Origin: Exiguobacterium profundum
GTDB taxonomy: Bacteria > Bacillota > Bacilli > Exiguobacteriales > Exiguobacteriaceae
Direction: 5' to 3'
Length of the DNA: 64,000 bases
Assembly (NCBI RefSeq): GCF_001909285.1
Contig: NZ_MRSV01000001.1
Span: 887,331-951,330, forward strand
A model generated the notes under the pieces. It saw only the letters and a list, made by a program, of their open reading frames with translations. It did no database searches and was not told where the DNA came from. Shown piece after piece: positions 33,519 through 41,424 of the stretch (the first letter of the stretch is position 1; every line of letters starts with the position of its first letter). The position numbers were made by a program, and so were the translations under genes.

Positions 33519-34286
33519 ATGATTGATGTACATTGTCATTTGTTGCCTGAAGTAGATGATGGACCACGTACAATGGAAGCATCCCTTCAACTCGCGAAAC
33601 GTGCGGTGGAAGAAGGGGTAACATCGATTGTCGTGACACCACACGCGTATCATCCGTACTTTGAGACGCAGCATCATGACATCACGCAAGAAGTCGCGCA
33701 TCTACAAAAACGACTCGATGATGAACAGATCCCCTTGACCTTGTATGTTGGACAAGAGATTCGAATTTTTGGAGAAATGGTCGAAGCGTTGGAGTCCGGA
33801 GAGGCACATTCGCTCGCTGGGTCACGATATGTCCTCGTGGAACTGCCGAGTCAAAGTCTACCAGCTTATACGGAGTCCTTATTCTTTCAACTACAGGCGG
33901 CTGGATACGTTCCGGTCATCGCGCATCCGGAGCGGAATCGTGAGTTTGCACTCCATCCAGAAAAATTGCATCATCTCGTATCGTCGGGTGCGTTGTCCCA
34001 AGTGACGACAAGCAGTTTGACAGGGCAGTTCGGAAGACAGATTCGAGAACTCGCACTCACGTTCATCAGTCACGGGCTGAGTCACATCGTCGCCTCCGAT
34101 GCCCATAACGTGGAACATCGTGATTTTAATTGGTTAGCGGCGAGACAGGAAGTCATCAACGAATTAGGGGAAGAGATGTGGCAACAGCACCTCCACTTTA
34201 CGGAGGAGATGTTAGCGGATGAACCGATTTCGGTGAATCCTCCACGTTTACCTGAGAAAAACTGGCGAGGACGTTGGAAGTGGTGA
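33519..34286 (+). CDS. PHP-type tyrosine-protein phosphatase (CpsB/YwqE family)
   Basis: 255 residues with the metal ligands of the PHP fold: DVHCHLLP (2-9), DDGP, VTPHAYHP, GQEIR, AHPERN and SDAHN. Members are Mn-dependent phosphatases of bacterial tyrosine kinases that control capsule production. The cognate kinase pair here is probably at 52058-53480, about 19 kb away, rather than adjacent as usual. Cotranscribed with the degenerate GH13-like gene. Confidence 0.9.
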   Translation: MIDVHCHLLPEVDDGPRTMEASLQLAKRAVEEGVTSIVVTPHAYHPYFETQHHDITQEVAHLQKRLDDEQIPLTLYVGQEIRIFGEMVEALESGEAHSLAGSRYVLVELPSQSLPAYTESLFFQLQAAGYVPVIAHPERNREFALHPEKLHHLVSSGALSQVTTSSLTGQFGRQIRELALTFISHGLSHIVASDAHNVEHRDFNWLAARQEVINELGEEMWQQHLHFTEEMLADEPISVNPPRLPEKNWRGRWKW

Positions 34287-34331
34287 AGTAGAAGTTAAAT
34301 ATATTGATTATGAACAAAAGTGTAGGTGTTT

Positions 34332-34376
34332 TTACGATTTATGCATGGAATCAACCGATGCATAAATCGTTTTTTA
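34332..34376 (+). terminator. Rho-independent terminator
   Basis: ACGATTTATGCAT and ATGCATAAATCGT form a 13-bp stem followed by TTTTT. Confidence 0.8.
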
Positions 34377-34507
34377 TATTGAACTTGATTTAGCATGTAA
34401 AAAATAAAAAAATCAAAAATAGATGGTCGTAAAAATGAAAGCGCAACTAATTACGGATTTAACAAGTGCTATACAAAAAGAAAAAGATAGGAATAGGTGG
34501 AATGGTC

Positions 34508-35659
34508 ATGGGGAACACAACGCCACGTAACTCTAAATGGATGAGGACATACAATCGTGCACTGATTATTAGATTGATTCGGCTTCATCAGCCGGTATCA
34601 CGGGTTGAACTTGCTAAGAAGACGAGTTTGACGAAACCGACGATTTCGAACATTGTTAACGAATTGAAGGAAGAGGGATTAATCAATGAGCGCGAGCTTG
34701 GGGTCTCAAGCGGCGGACGTCGCCCAATCATGCTCGAACTTGCTGCGAGCGACCGTTTTGTCATCGGAATCGATGCGACACAGCGAAAACTGCATGGCGT
34801 CGTCACAAACATCCATGGAGAGTTACTTGACGAAGCATGGCACGACGAACGGTTTGACACGAACGAGGAGTTCATCGACGCGATTGTCGCTCTCTACACC
34901 ATATTGAACAAACGAGCTATAGGGAATGTCATTGGACTTGGTGTTTCTGTGCACGGAATGGTCGAGGCGGGTGAAGGGGTTGTCTTATTTGCCCCACGTT
35001 TTCACTTGCATGATATCCCTCTCAAGCGCGAACTGGAGAAACGCCTCGGGCAGCACGTATTCGTTGAGAACGATGTGCGGACACTCGCCCTTGGTGAATT
35101 GTACTTCGGGGAAGCGATTGGTATCGAGGAATTCTTCTACGTGTATGCCGGTTATGGAATTGGGGGAGCCTATGTCCACGCGGGCGAATTGATTGACGGC
35201 GAGCATCATATTGCTGGGGAGATTGGACACATGCGCATCATGCTCGACGGACCAATCTGTTCGTGCGGTAATCGTGGTTGCCTAGAGGCAGTCGCCGGGG
35301 AACGTGCCATATTGAATGAGGCTCGTCAGCTCTCGCATGAACTGACACTTGATGATCTTCGTGACGCTGTCCATTTGAATCAAGATGTCCGAAAATTATA
35401 CGAACGGGCCGGCGAATATATCGGTATTGCCACGCTCAATATGATCCACCTTTTGAACCCGGGACGTATTCTTCTCGGAGGTCCACTATTCAACTATGCG
35501 CCAGACGTCGTCACGAACATTCAGGAGCGTGTCGCCCAAACGGCGCTCACCCTTGACGCCCGACAGACCGATATCCGTGTCGTCTCGTGGAACGCCAGCC
35601 AAGGGGCACTCGGAGCCGCAGCGCTTATCACGAACGAGATGTTCGGTGAAATCCAATGA
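34508..35659 (+). CDS. ROK-family transcriptional repressor (NagC/XylR type)
   Basis: 383 residues: N-terminal MarR-like helix-turn-helix (PVSRVELAKKTSLTKPTISNIVNEL, about 28-52), then a ROK sugar-binding domain with GYGIGGAYVHAGELI, the HIAGEIGHM motif and the zinc-binding CSCGNRGCLE. AGGTGG is 7 bases before ATG 34508. It lies directly upstream of the galactoside operon in the same orientation, separated by a terminator, and a palindrome typical of ROK operators overlaps the start-site region there. It is the likely galactoside-operon repressor. Confidence 0.87.
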   Translation: MGNTTPRNSKWMRTYNRALIIRLIRLHQPVSRVELAKKTSLTKPTISNIVNELKEEGLINERELGVSSGGRRPIMLELAASDRFVIGIDATQRKLHGVVTNIHGELLDEAWHDERFDTNEEFIDAIVALYTILNKRAIGNVIGLGVSVHGMVEAGEGVVLFAPRFHLHDIPLKRELEKRLGQHVFVENDVRTLALGELYFGEAIGIEEFFYVYAGYGIGGAYVHAGELIDGEHHIAGEIGHMRIMLDGPICSCGNRGCLEAVAGERAILNEARQLSHELTLDDLRDAVHLNQDVRKLYERAGEYIGIATLNMIHLLNPGRILLGGPLFNYAPDVVTNIQERVAQTALTLDARQTDIRVVSWNASQGALGAAALITNEMFGEIQ

Positions 35660-35666
35660 AACCATG

Positions 35667-35699
35667 AATCGCCTTTCTATTAGGGAAAGGCGATTTTTA
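35667..35699 (+). terminator. Terminator of the ROK gene
   Basis: AATCGCCTTTC and GAAAGGCGATT flank a short loop followed by TTT. Confidence 0.7.
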
Positions 35700-35710
35700 A
35701 TTTCTTTATA

Positions 35711-35724
35711 AGAAAGCGTTTACA
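35711..35724 (+). promoter_or_regulatory. cre (CcpA) site overlapping the -35 box
   Basis: AGAAAGCGTTTACA matches the cre consensus TGWAANCGNTNWCA except for the first base. It overlaps the -35 box TTTACA, so CcpA would block the operon when glucose is present. Confidence 0.6.
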
Positions 35725-35748
35725 ATATAAATCAGGGCATGCTATAGT
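35719..35748 (+). promoter_or_regulatory. SigA-type promoter of the galactoside operon
   Basis: TTTACA (35719-35724) and TATAGT (35743-35748), spacer 18. Confidence 0.6.
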
Positions 35749-35758
35749 CTATGTGTAG

Positions 35759-35783
35759 TTAGATAATAAATTTAATTTACTAA
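35759..35783 (+). promoter_or_regulatory. Candidate ROK repressor operator
   Basis: A 25-bp imperfect palindrome with TTAG at the left end, CTAA at the right end and AAATTT at the centre, placed just after the expected start site. The ends resemble XylR-type operators (TTAG...CTAA). Confidence 0.5.
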
Positions 35784-35825
35784 GTAAGGGGTGACACTCT
35801 CAACGACACGTTTGGAGGGGTAGCG

Positions 35826-36272
35826 ATGCAAAAAGAGACACCATTGAAAGATCAGTTTCACACAATCTTCGGTCGCTACGGGGCGACTAGGATGTTCGCA
35901 CGAAAGGACTTTGCCTTCGATGAAATGGAAGCGCTAACGGGGGATGAGACGAGCATCATCATTACGCGCTCTAGACGCGATGGTATCTTCCGTCTTTATG
36001 ATGACGAGACGCGTGATATCCGATTGTTCCGAGCATCGACGCTCTCGCATGACGTGTCGTTCGACGACATGGACGGCCTGTTTGAACTTTTGCTATGGCG
36101 CTTGAAAGAACAGGACGCACTGCCGTTCGGGGCGGACCTCTACGTCGTCGGCCCATACATAGACGGACCGAAGCTCGATTTGGAACTGATAGCGTACACA
36201 TTAACATGGCTCGGGGATCGCCCGATGTCAGACCATCTTATTCGGGAGTTATGCCATCGGATTGTGGCGTGA
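35826..36272 (+). CDS. Unknown protein, first gene of the galactoside operon
   Basis: 148 residues (MQKETPLKDQFHTIFGRYGA), soluble, acidic, without signal peptide or membrane helix. I do not recognise the family. Notable stretches are RMFARKDFAFDEMEALTGDE, SRRDGIFRLYDDETRDIRLF and ADLYVVGPYIDGPKLDLELI. TTTGGAGGGG precedes the ATG. It is followed 18 bases later by the sugar-binding lipoprotein gene and lies downstream of the operon promoter, so it is coregulated with galactoside uptake. Confidence 0.7.
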   Translation: MQKETPLKDQFHTIFGRYGATRMFARKDFAFDEMEALTGDETSIIITRSRRDGIFRLYDDETRDIRLFRASTLSHDVSFDDMDGLFELLLWRLKEQDALPFGADLYVVGPYIDGPKLDLELIAYTLTWLGDRPMSDHLIRELCHRIVA

Positions 36273-36290
36273 CAACACATTCAAAGGAGA

Positions 36291-37598
36291 ATGAACATAA
36301 AAAAAACGACGATTGCACTCGCATCATCTGTCTTAATGCTCTCATCTTTACTCGCTGCCTGCGGCGATGACGAACAAGCGGCGGCGACAACGGAAGACGG
36401 CAAACCTGTCATCACATGGTGGGGTTGGGCGCCACAACCTGAAGTCGGGGAAGAAATGGCGAAGGCGTTCAACGAATCGCAAGATGATTATGTGGTCAAG
36501 TTTAAACGCCTCGAAGACTACGAGCAACAGCTTCAAGTCGCGATGCTTGGTGGAGATGGTCCGGACGTCATTGGTCTCAAAGAACCGATGATTCCGCAAT
36601 ACAAGGATCGCCTTGTACCAGCGAAAGACTATATGGATAAAGCGGCCGGAGAAGGATGGAAAGATAAATTAATCGAACTTGGTGTCGAACAGACAACAGT
36701 AGACGGTGAACAGTATGCGGTACCAGTCGGATTCACAGGACAGGCATACCTCATGTACAACAAAACACTCCTCGACAAATATGGCGTGACACCTCCGAAA
36801 ACTTATGATGAGACGGTTGCGGCGATTGACAAAATCAACGCATCTGGCGACAAGGTCATCCCGATGCAACTAGGCGCGAAGGACGCGTGGGTTGGCGTTG
36901 ACGTTTTCAACGTCTTGAGCCACCAGGTCGCACCAGGTTACATCCAAGAAGTACTAGCGGGTGACGCGAAGTGGACGGATAAAGAGATGGTCGAGACGGC
37001 TGAACTTTGGCAACAACTGTACGAGGACAAAGTGTTCCAAGAAGGCGCTTTGGGTCTTGCGACATACATGGACGGCATGAACAACTTCTTCGACAAGAAA
37101 GCAGCGATGTGGGTCATTGGTTCATGGGAAGCCCACTCGATGACGACGGTCGAGAAGCGTGACAAGTGGAACAACTTCGAAGACGAGATTGGTTTCGTCC
37201 CAATGCCAAACCTTGCAGGTGGCACAGAACAACCGGTCATCGCATCAATCGACATGGCACTCGGTGTCAACAAAGAATCGAAACAACAAGAAGGTGCGGC
37301 TGCCTTCATCGCCTACATGACGCAAGGTGAAGGACAGGCGCTATACATGGAGAAGTTTGAGATGGCACCAGCCATTAAAGACATCGAAGTAGCATACGAA
37401 GACAAGTTCACCAATGATGTTGAACGTGAGTCGTACAAAATCTTGAACGAAACGGTGAAGAACGCTGTCGCAGGACGCGGAATCCGTGACCCGAAAGTCT
37501 ACGACGCACTCGGAAAAGAACTTCAAAACATCGCTGCCGGACAAGATGCGAAAGAAGCACTCGCACGCATCCAGGCGATTGCGGACCAAGGTAAATAA
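36291..37598 (+). CDS. ABC transporter sugar-binding lipoprotein (family 1)
   Basis: 435 residues: lipoprotein signal peptide with lipobox LLAAC, then a family-1 solute-binding protein (ITWWGWAPQPEVGEEMAKAF, MLGGDGPDVIGL, YAVPVGFTGQAYLMYNKTLL). It captures galactosides outside the cell. The only ATG (36291) is 1 base from the ribosome site AAAGGAG; two codons later ATA AAA AAA sits at ideal spacing and would start a canonical MKK signal peptide if it were ATG. So the ancestral start may have mutated to ATA. Confidence 0.88.
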   Translation: MNIKKTTIALASSVLMLSSLLAACGDDEQAAATTEDGKPVITWWGWAPQPEVGEEMAKAFNESQDDYVVKFKRLEDYEQQLQVAMLGGDGPDVIGLKEPMIPQYKDRLVPAKDYMDKAAGEGWKDKLIELGVEQTTVDGEQYAVPVGFTGQAYLMYNKTLLDKYGVTPPKTYDETVAAIDKINASGDKVIPMQLGAKDAWVGVDVFNVLSHQVAPGYIQEVLAGDAKWTDKEMVETAELWQQLYEDKVFQEGALGLATYMDGMNNFFDKKAAMWVIGSWEAHSMTTVEKRDKWNNFEDEIGFVPMPNLAGGTEQPVIASIDMALGVNKESKQQEGAAAFIAYMTQGEGQALYMEKFEMAPAIKDIEVAYEDKFTNDVERESYKILNETVKNAVAGRGIRDPKVYDALGKELQNIAAGQDAKEALARIQAIADQGK

Positions 37599-37602
37599 TC
37601 AA

Positions 37603-37643
37603 ACGAGCGCCAGTAGCCAGACTCACTGGCGCTCGATTTTTTG
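37603..37643 (+). terminator. Intra-operon attenuator hairpin
   Basis: GAGCGCCAGT and ACTGGCGCTC with a 10-base loop are followed by GATTTTTT, between the binding protein and the permease genes. Such hairpins let the binding protein be made in excess. Confidence 0.65.
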
Positions 37644-37665
37644 AATCTGAAAGTGAGGGAACCTT

Positions 37666-38619
37666 ATGCAACAAGCAACCGATTTGACCAAGTCCAAGCC
37701 GAAGCTCACATCGGTACCACCGAGCGCACCGAATCCGATTCGTAAGAAAGAGCGGATGAAGCAGCACTTGATCGGCTGGGCGTTCGTCGCTCCGACCGTC
37801 CTGTTCGTCATCGCTTTCATATATTACGGAATCTTCTACAACGCCTATCACTCACTCTTTTCATGGGACGGAATCTCGTTTGAGAAAGTGTATATCGGTT
37901 TTGAAAACTTCGGCCGGATGTTCAAAGACCCAGAATTTTATAATGCGCTCAAAAACACGGGAATCTTCACTGTATTGACGGTCACGATTCAGGCGGGTCT
38001 CGGGCTCGTATTGGCCTATTTGCTTCACACGAAAGGCATGGGGCGCACGTTCTTCAAATCGGTGTTCTTCTTCCCGGTCGTCTTGAGCCCGGTCGTCCTC
38101 GGGGCGGCGTTCACGCAAATTTTTGACTTCCAGTTCGGATATATCAACGAATTCCTTCGCATGATTGGTCTTGGTGCGTTTGAACAGAACTGGCTCGGCG
38201 ACCAAGACGTTGCGCTCTACGCTATCATTCTGATTAACATCTTCCAATGGACAGGCTCGTCCATGATCATGTATTACATGGCGATGCTCGCAATCGAGCG
38301 GGAAGTGTTCGAGGCGGCTAATATCGACGGGGCAGGATTTTGGCGTACGCTTTGGAGTGTCGTCTTCCCGAACTTGAAAGGGACGACGTTCACACTGACG
38401 ATCCTCGGGGTCATCGGTGGTTTAAAGACGTTCGACATCGTCTGGATCTCGACACAAGGAGGGCCAGGTAACTCGACCGAGGTCATCTCGACATACCTGT
38501 TCCGTAAATCGATGTTGCATCAAGAGGTCGGCTATGCCAGCGCTGTCGCCGTCATCTTGCTTGCGATTGCACTCGGCATCACGTACTTCCAGATGCGTGT
38601 ACAGAAGAAAATGGACTAA
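37666..38619 (+). CDS. ABC sugar permease, MalF/UgpA type
   Basis: 317 residues with six membrane helices and the EAA loop EAANIDGAGFWRTLWSVVFP near residue 220. It forms the membrane channel with the next gene. GAGGGAACC precedes the ATG. No ATPase gene is in this operon; a shared MsmX-type ATPase is expected elsewhere. Confidence 0.9.
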   Translation: MQQATDLTKSKPKLTSVPPSAPNPIRKKERMKQHLIGWAFVAPTVLFVIAFIYYGIFYNAYHSLFSWDGISFEKVYIGFENFGRMFKDPEFYNALKNTGIFTVLTVTIQAGLGLVLAYLLHTKGMGRTFFKSVFFFPVVLSPVVLGAAFTQIFDFQFGYINEFLRMIGLGAFEQNWLGDQDVALYAIILINIFQWTGSSMIMYYMAMLAIEREVFEAANIDGAGFWRTLWSVVFPNLKGTTFTLTILGVIGGLKTFDIVWISTQGGPGNSTEVISTYLFRKSMLHQEVGYASAVAVILLAIALGITYFQMRVQKKMD

Positions 38620-38631
38620 GGGGGAGAACAG

Positions 38632-39417
38632 ATGGAACTGCAAACAAAGAAAGGAAGATGGTTCACCAATATCGGTCTGTCACTCATGGCAATCCTCTGG
38701 TTGTTCCCGATCTTCGTCATGTTCAAGGAAAGCTTACGTGTCAATGGCTTCAACAACTACATCGCGACGCTACAAAATCCGAACTTCCCACAATTCGTCT
38801 TTAACAGCTTCATCGTCGCCTTCTTCATGATCTTGATTTCCATCTCATTTCTTGCATTTGCGGCGTTCGGTTTCTCGAAGCTCCAGTTCGCCGGGAAGCG
38901 CCTTTTATTTAATCTCGTTCTGGCGGGATTGATGTTACCGGTCGCCTCGCTCATCGTGCCACTCTTCTTCACGTTGCGCACACTTGACGGGCTCAATAGC
39001 TATTGGGGATTGATTGGTGCCGAAATCGCCTTCTTCCTTCCGTTCGGACTCATGCTCATCAAGAGTTACTTCGACGAGCTGCCAAACGAATTGATGGAAG
39101 CAGCGCATATCGACGGGGCGTCGACGTTTCAAATCTTCTATAAAGTCATGATGCCACTCGCCAAGCCGGCACTCGCAACAGCGACGATTTACGCGTTTCT
39201 CAACTCATGGAACGAATACTTGATGGTACTTACGTTCATGACAGACCCGGCCAAACAGACAGTAACGATGGCACCGACCTTCTTCACGGAAGCGCTCGGC
39301 GGAGACCCTGGTAAATTATACGCCTCGCTCGTCTTGATCAGCTTGCCGACGATGGTGTTTTATATCTTTTTCCAACGCTTCTTACAAAAAGGCATGACTT
39401 CAGGAGCGGTCAAATAA
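38632..39417 (+). CDS. ABC sugar permease, MalG/UgpE type
   Basis: 261 residues with six membrane helices and the EAA loop MEAAHIDGASTFQIFYKVMM near residue 160. Starts 12 bases after the first permease with GGGGGAG upstream. Partner of the MalF-type subunit. Confidence 0.9.
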   Translation: MELQTKKGRWFTNIGLSLMAILWLFPIFVMFKESLRVNGFNNYIATLQNPNFPQFVFNSFIVAFFMILISISFLAFAAFGFSKLQFAGKRLLFNLVLAGLMLPVASLIVPLFFTLRTLDGLNSYWGLIGAEIAFFLPFGLMLIKSYFDELPNELMEAAHIDGASTFQIFYKVMMPLAKPALATATIYAFLNSWNEYLMVLTFMTDPAKQTVTMAPTFFTEALGGDPGKLYASLVLISLPTMVFYIFFQRFLQKGMTSGAVK

Positions 39418-39435
39418 TCGATTGAGGTGAACAGC

Positions 39436-41424
39436 ATGTATTTAGGAGTAGATTATTATCCAGAACAGACTGATCGTGCACTTTGGGACGAGGATGTCCG
39501 CTTGATGAAAGAACTCGGTGTCAACGTCATCCGGATGGCGGAATTTGCCTGGACGATGATGGAACCGTCCGACGGTGAGTTTGACTTCTCATTTTGGGAT
39601 GAGGTCGTCGAAACCTTCGGCGAACACTTTGACATCGTGCTCGGCACGCCTACGGCGACACCGCCCGCGTGGCTTATTGAAAAGTATCCGGACATCCTTC
39701 CGGTGACGAAAGACGGGGTGCGTATCAGCTTCGGAGCTCGTCGTCACTATACCGTCAACAGCCCTGTCTACCGCGAATACTCTGAACGAATCACCCGCAA
39801 GATGGCGGAGCGGTATGGTCGTCATCCACGTGTCATCGGTTGGCAGACGGACAACGAGTATGGACATGAACAGTCGGACCGTTCGTACGGTGACGTCGAC
39901 CAAGAGGCGTTCCGGGAATGGCTGAAAGAACGCTACGAGACGCTCGACGCGCTCAACGCGGCTTGGGGGACCGTCTTCTGGAGCCATACATATACGGCAT
40001 GGACACAGATTCCGGTCCCTCGCACCGTGTTCCAAGAACACAATCCGTCGCTTCTCGTCGATTTTGACCGCTTCTGCTCGGACGCATATCGCTCGTTTAA
40101 CAAGCTCCAGGTCGACACGCTCCGCCCGCTCATCCACGAGGATGCGTTCATCACGCATAACCTGGTATATAGCGACATGGCGATCAACCAGCAGCAGATG
40201 GCACAAGATCTCGACTATGTCTCTTTCGACAACTATCCGGTATGGGGCGGGTTGCCAGAACCAAACCGTTTCGAGAAGACGGCGCACGATCATGATTTGT
40301 GCCGTTCTTCGAAACAAGGCAAAGGATTCTGGGTGATGGAACAGTTGAGCGGGGCCCAAGGATGGAGCCGCATCGGCTACTTACCACGACCTGGTCATAT
40401 CCGTCTCTGGACACATCAGGCTGTCGCGCGTGGCGCCGAGGCGATTGTCTACTTCCGATTCCGTGCCGCGGATTTTGGGACGGAAGAGTTCTGTCACGGC
40501 ATCATTGACCATGACGGGAAACCGAAACGGAAATTCGAAGAAGTGAAGCACGTCATGTCGGAGCTTCATGCGCATGGCGACATGATCAACGCGGCTGCGT
40601 ACAAATCGGACGTCGCCGTCTATTTCGACCAAGAGAACCTATGGGCGTGGACACACCAACCGCATTCGGATGCGTTCAACTTCAAACAGGAGTTCGTTCG
40701 CTTCTACGGTGCGGCCGTCCGCCAAGGCGTCAACACGGACATCGTCTTCCCAGGAGACGCGCTCGACTCGTATAAGCTCGTCATCGTCCCGCTCTATTTC
40801 CTCGGAAATGATGTGTTTGACGAGACGCTCATCGACTATATCGAAAAGGGTGGGCATGTCATCTTCACCTACCGTACAGGCGTGAAAGACCCGATTAACC
40901 GTTGCCACAACTTGACGCTACCAGGTAAGTTTGCCGAATACGCGGGTATCGAGATTGATGAGTACGAGAGTTTGCAGACCGTCCAATCGAACGAAGTCCG
41001 ACTCGGTGACCAAGTTTCTGAGGCGAACATTTGGTGTGACTTGATTACACCGAAAGGCGCCGACGTATTGGCAACATATGAAAAGGCCTTCTATAAAGGG
41101 ACTGCGGCAATCACACGGCACACGTATAAAGGAGACGTGACATACATCGGTTCATCGGTCGATGACGAGATGCTCGATGCAGTTTATCATCAGGCGCTCA
41201 CACGCGCTGGGATCGACGCGACCCGACTTCCAGACGATGTCGAGAAGGTCGACCGTCAAGGAGACGGGCAGGTGATCCGCTTCTACCTGAACCATTCGAC
41301 CGAGGTTAAATCAACGGTTGACCTCGATGGCACGTGGCAGACGCTTGACGGGAGAACGGTAACAGGCAAGCTCGAACTTAAACCGCTCGATGTTGTCCTA
41401 TTGAAACAGGAGGTGAAGGCATGA
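39436..41424 (+). CDS. Beta-galactosidase, GH42
   Basis: 662 residues, cytoplasmic. TIM barrel (1-380) with acid/base Glu141 (WQTDNEYG) and nucleophile Glu302 (WVMEQLSGAQGW), then the trimerisation domain (about 390-590) and a small C-terminal beta domain. Hydrolyses terminal beta-galactosides. GAGGTGA is 7 bases before ATG 39436; an earlier GTG is less well spaced. Overlaps the alpha-galactosidase start by 4 bases. Confidence 0.92.
   Translation: MYLGVDYYPEQTDRALWDEDVRLMKELGVNVIRMAEFAWTMMEPSDGEFDFSFWDEVVETFGEHFDIVLGTPTATPPAWLIEKYPDILPVTKDGVRISFGARRHYTVNSPVYREYSERITRKMAERYGRHPRVIGWQTDNEYGHEQSDRSYGDVDQEAFREWLKERYETLDALNAAWGTVFWSHTYTAWTQIPVPRTVFQEHNPSLLVDFDRFCSDAYRSFNKLQVDTLRPLIHEDAFITHNLVYSDMAINQQQMAQDLDYVSFDNYPVWGGLPEPNRFEKTAHDHDLCRSSKQGKGFWVMEQLSGAQGWSRIGYLPRPGHIRLWTHQAVARGAEAIVYFRFRAADFGTEEFCHGIIDHDGKPKRKFEEVKHVMSELHAHGDMINAAAYKSDVAVYFDQENLWAWTHQPHSDAFNFKQEFVRFYGAAVRQGVNTDIVFPGDALDSYKLVIVPLYFLGNDVFDETLIDYIEKGGHVIFTYRTGVKDPINRCHNLTLPGKFAEYAGIEIDEYESLQTVQSNEVRLGDQVSEANIWCDLITPKGADVLATYEKAFYKGTAAITRHTYKGDVTYIGSSVDDEMLDAVYHQALTRAGIDATRLPDDVEKVDRQGDGQVIRFYLNHSTEVKSTVDLDGTWQTLDGRTVTGKLELKPLDVVLLKQEVKA

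Noticed and set aside
39589-40359. Long minus-strand open frame inside the beta-galactosidase
   Set aside because: Codon-bias shadow of the GH42 gene; no ribosome site or family features.
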